A stretch of 26,284 nt of DNA, taken from assembly GCF_900547735.1 (NCBI RefSeq), contig NZ_URHZ01000075.1, positions 1 to 26,284 of the forward strand, in the 5' to 3' direction. Source of the stretch: an uncultured Clostridium sp. Its GTDB lineage: Bacteria > Bacillota > Clostridia > Lachnospirales > Lachnospiraceae. Below the pieces are notes generated by a model, which saw only the letters and a list, made by a program, of their open reading frames with translations, made no database searches and was not told the DNA's origin. The position numbers and the translations under genes were made by a program. This document shows, one piece after another, positions 15,773 to 22,584 of the stretch; the first letter of the stretch is position 1; each line of letters begins with the position of its first letter.

Positions 15773-17793
15773 GCGTCTCCCCCTTCCTTTATCCTGGCCC
15801 GGTATTGACCCGGAGTCTCTCCCTCATACCGCTTGAATACGCGGATAAAACTCTGCGGTGAGTTAAATCCCACCCTGAACCCGATGTCTCCGATCGTCTC
15901 ATCCGTCTCCCTGAGAACGTCTTTTGCCTGCTCCAGACGGTAACGGTTCAGATAATCCAGGAACCCCGGCGGCTGGTGCTCCGCAAATATTCTGGACAGG
16001 TAAGGCGCCGTAAGTCCCAGCTTTTCGCTGATACTCTCCAGGGAGAGGGAACTGTCGCCATATCCGTCCTTGATCAGCTCCTTTGCGCGCTCCACGCGGG
16101 TATGCACCTCCCGGTTCCCTTCCTGCTCCTTCTTACCGTTATCTCCTTTTAATAAGCGGCCAAGCATCTGCACGCCCGGATTCTCCGGCCTGGCTCTATC
16201 CATCCTCTGTTCCAAATCCGCCTGCGCCTGCAGCCAGAGCACATTTAAATCAAAGAGCGTTCCCGCCAGATCGCTTCCTCCCGCCGCCACTTCAAAACCG
16301 CGTTCGGCCAGACGGCGGCGGAGGGACTTTTCAAACCGTTCCAGCTCCCGGTACCATGTCGTTTCCGTCATGGCCGTTTTCATGCAGAGTACGATACCAA
16401 GCCCCTGTTCCTCCATATCCACGGGCTGAACCAGGGCCGCTTTTCCCCAGTACTCTTCACTGCAGCGGATTACCTGGAGTCCGTACAGCTCTCCGTCCAC
16501 CGGACTTTCACCTCCATGCTCCCTGCTCCTGTAGGTAAGAGCCAGAACACGGTAGCTGCCGTCAAGCGGAAATGGACTTTGAATTTGTTCCAGTGTCTGC
16601 CTCACCGCATTTTCATCCCAGCTTTTACCGGTCATCAACTGTTTAAAAAGATGCTCGCTGAGCGAGGCCCCAACCGACTGTAGAATGGCCTTCAGTCTCT
16701 CGTTCTGTTCACGGTCCTCCTTAACGATTCCCCGCAGCAGCTCCTGTTCGGTAGCCGACACCCCGCCGTTTCCCATCCGGCCGCCCTGGTGCTTCTGTGA
16801 GATCAGCGATTCCAAAAGTGCGCGGAAAGGCCGGTAAATGCGCCATATCAGGTAAAAAGACGCAACCGTCAGCAGCACCAGTGCAAACAGGCCGTATGTA
16901 ACCAAAGCTCTCACCAGACTGGGCGCCTCCACATCCAGATGAATCCCGTCCATATGCTGTATGAAATACCATCCCGTCCTGTCCGACTGGTAAACCAGAA
17001 TGTATCCTTCCCCGGAACGGTAAATTCCCTTCCCGTCCCCTGTCTGTTCCTGCTCCGAAACCATCAGCCGCTCCTGGCCGGGATAGGCCAGCATACCCGA
17101 GAAAACCGGGATTCCCCTGCTGTCATAGACATAAATCATCCCGCCTCCCGTCGTCTGTTCCGCCGCCAGTTCCATCTTCCGGTAAATTTCGGGCAGATTC
17201 AGCCTGAGAATCACCCTTGCCAGTGTCTTCGCATCGGGATAATCCATTATCATCCATCCCTCACCGTCCAGGCAGAAAAAGCCGTTTCCAAAGCCTCCCG
17301 TTTTCATAGCCCCGGGTAAATTCCCGTTCCCTGCGGCGCCTCCCTTAACATCCAGGAGTTCCTGCCGTGAAAAGTTCTCGCTGTTAACCACGCTTTTATC
17401 CGAGCCGAGCACCTTTTCCGAATAAGGCAGGTACAGGTATGCCTCCGTCACATCTTCGTCCCTGTCCACGAGATTCGACAGCTCCTGCACCACGTTCATG
17501 GCCTGCTGCTGAAGCAGGTTTTTGCCCGAAACCATCAGGCGGCTGCAGTCCTGCGCCTGCAGAAGGCTCTCCATTTTTGCGGTCAGCGAGGCAGCCGCCT
17601 TGTCCGCTTCCAGGCTCCGCTCCTTCATATTGGCAAAACAGACGTCCGACTGTTTCTCCAGATATTGCTCTTCATATAAATTTCCGAGAAAATAAGCAAA
17701 AAAGGTGCCGATCACGATGGTTACCGCCATAAGCACCAGCAGCGTTTGTCCAAACATTCCGGAAAACCGGAATTTAAACCTTATCCGTTTCAT
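15769..17793 (-). CDS. Transmembrane AraC-family sensor-regulator
   Basis: A 674-residue one-component receptor. A basic N-terminus leads to TM1 (about 17-37), an extracellular sensing region of about 255 residues (about 40-295, Cache-like in position and size), and TM2 (about 297-319). A cytoplasmic linker with a helical 'EQELLRGIVKEDREQNERLKAIL' segment and a middle domain of about 180 residues follow. The last 100 residues hold two helix-turn-helix motifs of the AraC type (ISEKLGLTAPYLSRIFAEH and IGDIGFRVGFNSPQSFIRVFKRYEGETPGQYR). Such proteins in Clostridia bind an outside ligand and activate nearby transport or catabolic genes. It overlaps the downstream DctP-like gene by 4 bp and has its own promoter at 17812-17840. 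No histidine kinase motifs are present. Confidence 0.9.
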   Translation of the reverse strand: MKRIRFKFRFSGMFGQTLLVLMAVTIVIGTFFAYFLGNLYEEQYLEKQSDVCFANMKERSLEADKAAASLTAKMESLLQAQDCSRLMVSGKNLLQQQAMNVVQELSNLVDRDEDVTEAYLYLPYSEKVLGSDKSVVNSENFSRQELLDVKGGAAGNGNLPGAMKTGGFGNGFFCLDGEGWMIMDYPDAKTLARVILRLNLPEIYRKMELAAEQTTGGGMIYVYDSRGIPVFSGMLAYPGQERLMVSEQEQTGDGKGIYRSGEGYILVYQSDRTGWYFIQHMDGIHLDVEAPSLVRALVTYGLFALVLLTVASFYLIWRIYRPFRALLESLISQKHQGGRMGNGGVSATEQELLRGIVKEDREQNERLKAILQSVGASLSEHLFKQLMTGKSWDENAVRQTLEQIQSPFPLDGSYRVLALTYRSREHGGESPVDGELYGLQVIRCSEEYWGKAALVQPVDMEEQGLGIVLCMKTAMTETTWYRELERFEKSLRRRLAERGFEVAAGGSDLAGTLFDLNVLWLQAQADLEQRMDRARPENPGVQMLGRLLKGDNGKKEQEGNREVHTRVERAKELIKDGYGDSSLSLESISEKLGLTAPYLSRIFAEHQPPGFLDYLNRYRLEQAKDVLRETDETIGDIGFRVGFNSPQSFIRVFKRYEGETPGQYRARIKEGGDA

Positions 17794-17811
17794 CCATTTT
17801 ACCCCCGCTCT

Positions 17812-17840
17812 ATCGTACCATAAATCATTTCTCCGGACAA
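17812..17840 (-). promoter_or_regulatory. Promoter of the receptor / binding-protein pair
   Basis: On the minus strand TTGTCC (17835-17840) and TACGAT (17812-17817) are 17 bp apart and lie 19 bp upstream of the AraC-type gene, whose ribosome site is GGGGG. The transcript leader would be very short. Confidence 0.5.
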
Positions 17841-17855
17841 GGCGGCCGCGTCACT

Positions 17856-17917
17856 CCACGCTAATTCCCCGGGGTGAATAAATCACTTCCCGGGGAATTG
17901 GCGCAAAATCGGCGTGG
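17856..17917. repeat. Nested inverted repeat between the Tat lipoprotein and receptor genes
   Basis: AATTCCCCGGG (17863-17873) and CCCGGGGAATT (17889-17899) form a perfect 11-bp inverted repeat with a 15-base centre. An outer pair CCACGC (17856-17861)/GCGTGG (17912-17917) encloses it. No T-run follows on either strand. It lies about 50-110 bp upstream of the presumed start of transcription of the receptor gene, a position usual for AraC-type operators, but it could also be a structured 3' end of the upstream transcript. Confidence 0.55.
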
Positions 17918-17996
17918 TCCGGCCTCCGGCCAAACCGCAGCAAATGATGATATATAAAACGGTAAACCGCTCGATCCGGCAGACGCTATCTGCTTC

Positions 17997-20687
17997 CTAT
18001 GCCGTTTTAAAGGTAAATGTATAGGTCCGCTCCGTTTTTCCGTCCGGGCCCGTTACCGTGACGACGGCCGGTCCCGGCACCGGTACGGTAACCGGGCAGC
18101 GGCTGGATGCGGGGGCGCCGTTGACCGTAAGGCCGGTGATGCGTTCCGACATGGCCACCGGCGTCATGGTCACGGTTCCCTGAAGCGCAGAAACGATCAC
18201 CTCATACTCATATTCAAACGGAACAAACTTGTTGGAAACAGCATATTTTAACCGCCCGTCTTCCAGAGTTTCATTTTCCATCTCCTGTCCTGCTTTGTAC
18301 TTGAAGTCGTGGCCGACGAGTTCCGCGTCCAGGAAGGTGACGCTGCTGAGCTGTGCATTCGTCCTGTAGTCGAAGTAGAGGTTTTCCTCCACCCGCTCGC
18401 TCGCCCCCGTATTGTCAACCTCCAGGCGTGTAAACACATTGCCGTCGTATTTTCCCTTGTACTCTGCCAGAACCTGTTTTCCTGCGATGGAAAAGCCGGT
18501 CCAGTTCAGGGTGTTAAAGCTGTTTCCGTCTTTTGCAAGGAGAGCGCCGTCGCCGCGCCTGTCATCGCTGACTCCGTCCGGGCCGTAATTGACCAGGTTC
18601 TGAAGACACTGCTCCCAGACCATCAGGTAGTCGGAACCGACCCCGATCCGGTTGTGGCCCGTATACAGCTCTTTGACCGATTTGCCCTCCTTTGTATAGG
18701 CCGCCATCAACTGCTGGTGCAGCGATAGCAGCAGATCCTGGCGCACGCCTTTGGCTCCGAACTGGTCCGCCACCCAGTAGCGGTTGACGCCGTAAATATC
18801 GGAGGAGAACAAAAGTCCGTGTTCGCGGTCATAGATCAGAATGGAGGCATCCTCATGGCCGGGAAGCTGGTAAAACTCAAATTTGCAGTTTCCCAGATCC
18901 AGGGTATCCCCCTCGGAAACGGGATGCACTTTATCGCCTTCATAGGTACCCGATACCGTACCGTCGATAACAGGATTGCCGCTTGTGTAATCTTTGGCAT
19001 ACGTCTCAATGCTCCATTCCCCGCCCATTGGGCCGACCCTGTCGCAGAAATATACATCCAGGCCGTTGTGGTAGGCAACCGCCAGCGCCCCCTTATGATC
19101 CGGATGGTTATGGCCCAGCACAAAGACATAGGGCTTGGTCGCGATCTCATTTACCCGGTCAATCAGGCTGGTCGTGGTGTTGGTCGGCATCAGGCCGTCG
19201 TAGAGAATTCCCATCCGGCTGCCCTCAATGTAATAGGCCGCCGCCTGGAAGTTGTCGAAGAAACGGTAAACGGCCGGGTAGTCCTCTGAACCTTCATGGA
19301 GCTTATCCGTGGCAAAATCGTGCCAGGCAGGACGGTCAATCCGCCAGATAAACCGGCTTACGGGGCTGTCGGCCAGACCGTCCCTGGTGGCATAGGCCTC
19401 CACCTCCACACAGAAATAAACATTGTCATAGGGAAAATCCCAGTTGTTATTCAGGCCGAACATGGGATCGGTGGAGTATCCAGGAATATAATCAATCCAG
19501 TCTCCCCACTCATCGCTTAAAGTGACGCCGTTGCCGCGGTCCCCGATAAACAGTCCCTTCATCTCCGGGTGGGAGATGTTAAAAGCACGGCAGCGCCAAT
19601 GCACCGTTGCATTCTTGGTCGGCGTGAACCAAATGGGACGGCAGCGTACGAATTTACGGTGGGATACCGGCATCGCCCACACAGGGGAAACCATTCGCCT
19701 GCCGATGGTTTCAATAATAATCCGCGCCTCCGTATCGGTAATTCCATCGGTCGGGTTGATGGTCCGATCCGTCCTTCCCCTCATATAATTATGTCCCGCC
19801 AGCGTATTCAGCGCAGTCCTGCAGTCCGGGCTTATTTTGGCCGCATCCTCGAATTCGGACAGATAATCCGTTTCCAGGTTACCGAGGCGGAAGGCGCTGC
19901 ACAGAATCACAGCCGCATCTTCCCGGGTCATGGCCGACATCGGGTAGAAACAGTCATCCGGGGACGCCGCGGACAAAATTCCCATATCAAGGGCCGCTTC
20001 CACCGGTTTTACATAGTCGTTCCTTCCGTTCACGTCAAAATAATTTCTTACGCGCTCCTCTTTCAGAACATTGCCGTCACCGTCGATATCGGTTCCGTCA
20101 TCCATGACGCCGTTATAGTGATACCAGCCGAAATAGCCGGCCAGGCGGATCATAAAGTCTCCTCTCGTCATCGGCCGGTCTACCTCGATAGAATGGGCGC
20201 CCGACGTCTGTCCTGTATGGAAATTCACGGAATATACCGTTCCCTCCAGGGACCAGGTTATCTCCACATCATATCCGCCTACGCCGTCCCGCATGACAAT
20301 GGTTCCGTCCGGATCCACGGATACGAGGTGCTTATTGCTTGATCTCCATGTGCCCTCCGTCTTCTCTTCCCCGTCTACGACGGCCGCCAGTTTCACCGGC
20401 TGGATAAATTCGAGTGTATAGGTCTGGCCGTTCATATTCACGTCACCGCCCTGTATGTAGATACCTCCCTCGGGAGCTTTCTTCTTTTCCGGAACCGGTG
20501 CGGAGCTTTCCCCTTTTTCCGTTCCTTCCGTGCCCGAGGTCACCGCGGCCGCGGCGCATCCCGGCAGAATCGAGGACAGGCTGATGGCGGCGGCTCCCCA
20601 TGCCATTCCCTTCACAAACTGGCGTCTGCTGATCGTTCCCGACGGCCGTTCCTCCTGTGTATCTGTCTTTTCCAATGTTTCTCTCAT
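17997..20687 (-). CDS. Tat-exported multi-domain lipoprotein with metallo-beta-lactamase fold
   Basis: A protein of 896 residues. The N-terminus has a twin-arginine signal SRRQFVK (20-26) and a hydrophobic stretch ending in the lipobox LPGC (Cys44), so it should be exported folded and lipid-anchored. An Ig-like segment (about 75-165) is followed by SLH-like repeats (about 170-330). One of these contains an EF-hand-type loop, DIDGDGNVLKEE, at 200-211. A chitobiase C-terminal-like segment lies at about 334-450. The metallo-beta-lactamase domain has HNHPDH (526-531), PGHEDAS with H611, SSD with D630, and TGH with H678, a complete binuclear metal set. The end (about 835-896) resembles a cadherin-like beta-sandwich. 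The ATG at 20687 has GGAGGG 7 bases upstream; an in-frame ATG 18 codons earlier has no ribosome site. tatC ends 82 bp upstream. Its substrate is unknown. Confidence 0.85.
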   Translation of the reverse strand: MRETLEKTDTQEERPSGTISRRQFVKGMAWGAAAISLSSILPGCAAAAVTSGTEGTEKGESSAPVPEKKKAPEGGIYIQGGDVNMNGQTYTLEFIQPVKLAAVVDGEEKTEGTWRSSNKHLVSVDPDGTIVMRDGVGGYDVEITWSLEGTVYSVNFHTGQTSGAHSIEVDRPMTRGDFMIRLAGYFGWYHYNGVMDDGTDIDGDGNVLKEERVRNYFDVNGRNDYVKPVEAALDMGILSAASPDDCFYPMSAMTREDAAVILCSAFRLGNLETDYLSEFEDAAKISPDCRTALNTLAGHNYMRGRTDRTINPTDGITDTEARIIIETIGRRMVSPVWAMPVSHRKFVRCRPIWFTPTKNATVHWRCRAFNISHPEMKGLFIGDRGNGVTLSDEWGDWIDYIPGYSTDPMFGLNNNWDFPYDNVYFCVEVEAYATRDGLADSPVSRFIWRIDRPAWHDFATDKLHEGSEDYPAVYRFFDNFQAAAYYIEGSRMGILYDGLMPTNTTTSLIDRVNEIATKPYVFVLGHNHPDHKGALAVAYHNGLDVYFCDRVGPMGGEWSIETYAKDYTSGNPVIDGTVSGTYEGDKVHPVSEGDTLDLGNCKFEFYQLPGHEDASILIYDREHGLLFSSDIYGVNRYWVADQFGAKGVRQDLLLSLHQQLMAAYTKEGKSVKELYTGHNRIGVGSDYLMVWEQCLQNLVNYGPDGVSDDRRGDGALLAKDGNSFNTLNWTGFSIAGKQVLAEYKGKYDGNVFTRLEVDNTGASERVEENLYFDYRTNAQLSSVTFLDAELVGHDFKYKAGQEMENETLEDGRLKYAVSNKFVPFEYEYEVIVSALQGTVTMTPVAMSERITGLTVNGAPASSRCPVTVPVPGPAVVTVTGPDGKTERTYTFTFKTA

Positions 20688-20769
20688 GAGCGTTCCCTCC
20701 TCAAAAATCACATTAATATTATAGATGTCCGGCCCCTGCATTCAGCATTGCGGCGCCGTCCACATTTTC

Positions 20770-21561
20770 TCACTCTGTTTTCCTCTTTTTCAGCTTCTTC
20801 CGAAAGAGAATCCGGCAAAGAAGCAGGCTGAGTTCAAATAAAAACAGCATCGGAAATGCCACCAGTATCTGCGATGTCACATCCGGCGGCGTGATCAGGG
20901 CGGCTATGATAAAGACCGCAAGAATCACGTATTTTCTGTTTTTTCTCAGCACTCCCGGGTTAAGGATTCCGGCTTTTGTCAGCATGATCACAACCACCGG
21001 CAGTTCAAAGACAATGCCAAATGTCACCAGGGTCGTCGCCACAAAGCTGATATAGCTCTCAATCGATACCATCGGGGAAATCGTCTGTCCGGCATTCATT
21101 CCTGCAAAAAACAGCAGCGTGATGGGAAGGACGATTTCAAACGCAAACGCCGCTCCTATAAAAAACTGCGCCATCCCAAAGGTCAGGATCACAAAACACG
21201 ACCTGCGTTCCCCGCGCGTCAGCCCGGGCCTTACGAATCCCCATATCTGGTAGATAATAACCGGACAGGCAAAGGCTGCGCCGCCAATCAGCGCGAGGCG
21301 GATATACGACAGCACCAGTTCCGTGGGGGCAATATATACAAACTGAAATCCTTCCGCCTTCTCTATCAGCCGCTCCGTCAGCCAGGCCGCCTGCCCCAGG
21401 CAGAGAAATACGGCTCCGAAAAAGCAAATGATACAGGCCGTCAGCCGTTTTCTGAATTCCTCCAGATGGGATACCAGGGACATCCTGCACTCTCCGGCTT
21501 CTCTTTTCAGTTTCAGGCGTTTCAGAAAAGCGGCACGTTTCCCGCCCAATTCTTTCTCCAA
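20770..21561 (-). CDS. tatC: Sec-independent protein translocase subunit TatC
   Basis: The membrane receptor for twin-arginine signal peptides, with six predicted helices. Family hallmarks are SLVSHLEEFRKRL before helix 1, APTELVLSYIRLAL in the first outer loop, and YQIWGFVRPGLTRGERR between helices 2 and 3. The longest frame starts at a TTG (21561) with GAGGTG about 10 bases upstream, giving 263 residues and a basic extension of 26 residues with coding-like codon use. A start at ATG 21483 with GGAG 8 bases upstream would give 237 residues and a TatCd-like N-terminus (MSLVSHLEEF); both are possible. It follows the first TatA-type gene pair and precedes the Tat lipoprotein gene on the same strand. 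Confidence 0.95.
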   Translation of the reverse strand: MEKELGGKRAAFLKRLKLKREAGECRMSLVSHLEEFRKRLTACIICFFGAVFLCLGQAAWLTERLIEKAEGFQFVYIAPTELVLSYIRLALIGGAAFACPVIIYQIWGFVRPGLTRGERRSCFVILTFGMAQFFIGAAFAFEIVLPITLLFFAGMNAGQTISPMVSIESYISFVATTLVTFGIVFELPVVVIMLTKAGILNPGVLRKNRKYVILAVFIIAALITPPDVTSQILVAFPMLFLFELSLLLCRILFRKKLKKRKTE

Positions 21562-21644
21562 ATTCCATCACCTCACTTCTGTTCCGGGCAGCCCTGCCGC
21601 ATAACCCGGAAACTACGATTCCACCTGCAGTCAGCCTGCTTTTG

Positions 21645-21824
21645 TCAGCTTTCCGCCTGTTCCTCCGCCGCCGGGAACGTCTCGTCCTCGGCTCTCTTAC
21701 TGCTCCTCTTAAAATTTCCTATGGTCTGTCCCATCGCCTTCCCAAGCTGAGGCAGCTTTTTAGGGCCAAAAATTAAAATCGCAATACCCATTATAATTAA
21801 CAGTTCTGTTGTTCCCAGTCTCAT
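21645..21824 (-). CDS. tatA: Twin-arginine translocase pore subunit TatA (short)
   Basis: A 59-residue protein with one N-terminal membrane helix (TTELLIIMGIAILIFG), the FGPKKLPQLG hinge and an amphipathic helix (KAMGQTIGNFKRSSK), then a short acidic tail. It forms the pore with TatC. The ATG at 21824 has AAGGAG 6 bases upstream, while an in-frame ATG 18 codons earlier would add a charged stretch ahead of the helix. It lies 120 bp after the other tatA-like gene and 83 bp before tatC. Confidence 0.93.
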   Translation of the reverse strand: MRLGTTELLIIMGIAILIFGPKKLPQLGKAMGQTIGNFKRSSKRAEDETFPAAEEQAES

Positions 21825-21944
21825 TCCGTTCTCCTTTTCTATTTTTCTTTCTTCTGCATTTTTCTTCCTTTTGCCCATTGCCGTCTTTTCTTCGATTATT
21901 TACATCACGGCGGCTTCCCGTAACAGGTCATGCTGTCTGAACTG

Positions 21945-22220
21945 TTACGCTTCCCGGCTCCTGTCCTGACTCTGCACCGGTGCGTCCTCCTCCCGGACCG
22001 TCCCGGCATCCCTGCATTCCGGCTGCGCGGCGGCCTGATGCGTCTTGGGAGCGGCCGGCTCTGCGCTCTCGTTCCATTCTCCCTCAAAGGAGTTCACATA
22101 CCTTTTGAAGGATCCGGCCGCCTGGCCTGCGAGTTTTCCAAGCTCCGGCAGTTTTGACGGGCCGAAGACAACCAGCGCCACCACCAGGATCAGGAGCAAT
22201 TCCGTTGTTCCAATTTTCAT
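21945..22220 (-). CDS. tatA: Second TatA-family subunit (long tail)
   Basis: A 91-residue TatA-type protein: membrane helix TTELLLILVVALVVFG, hinge FGPSKLPELG, amphipathic helix KLAGQAAGSFKRYVN, and an acidic, Pro/Ala/Gln-rich tail of about 45 residues. It is closely related to the short TatA but not identical; it could share the pore role or take a TatB-like role, which Gram-positive systems usually lack. The ATG at 22220 is preceded by AAGGAGG 8 bases upstream. It is the first gene of the tat-lipoprotein run, with a 364-bp gene-free region upstream. Confidence 0.92.
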   Translation of the reverse strand: MKIGTTELLLILVVALVVFGPSKLPELGKLAGQAAGSFKRYVNSFEGEWNESAEPAAPKTHQAAAQPECRDAGTVREEDAPVQSQDRSREA

Positions 22221-22349
22221 TCCCTGCCTCCTTATTATTGTCCGTGCGGATATCCGCGTAAATATCCATCGCCGCGTGAATTTTATCCGCATCTGAAATT
22301 TGATAGTGACAGCTTAACAGGGAACAGGGCGGTTGTATATTTTCAATTC

Positions 22350-22366
22350 TTTTCCTGTAAGGAAAA
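22350..22366. promoter_or_regulatory. Operator-like palindrome upstream of the tat genes
   Basis: TTTTCCT-GTA-AGGAAAA is a perfect 7-bp inverted repeat, 130 bp upstream of the first tatA start. A smaller one, TCCGT-GT-ACGGA, lies at 22405-22416. No clear -35/-10 pair could be fixed in 22221-22430, so the link to regulation is a guess from position. Confidence 0.35.
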
Positions 22367-22438
22367 TCATGGGATATTTTTGTTAAAACAGCGTTTTTTG
22401 TTCATCCGTGTACGGACAGCTTAAAAATTGTTAAAGCA

Positions 22439-22501
22439 AAAAGAATAAAGTCCGGGCGGGAACAGTCTGCTTTCCTGTTCCCGCCCGGACTTTATTCTTT
22501 T
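22439..22501. terminator. Long near-perfect terminator hairpin after ohyA
   Basis: 22439-22465 and 22475-22501 are exact reverse complements over 27 bp, with a 9-base loop. The core is GTCCGGGCGGGAAC. The stem has A/T-rich ends, so each strand reads a GC stem followed by T-rich sequence. On the minus strand this gives a strong intrinsic terminator for ohyA and insulation of the tat genes; it should also stop plus-strand transcription. The stem is much longer than a usual terminator. Confidence 0.85.
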
Positions 22502-22584
22502 GCTTTGTTCTATATTCTGCTTTATGCTGATTTCCCCGTTGTCCGGATTACTGTTTCGTTCCGGATTCCGTCTCAGGCTGTTAC

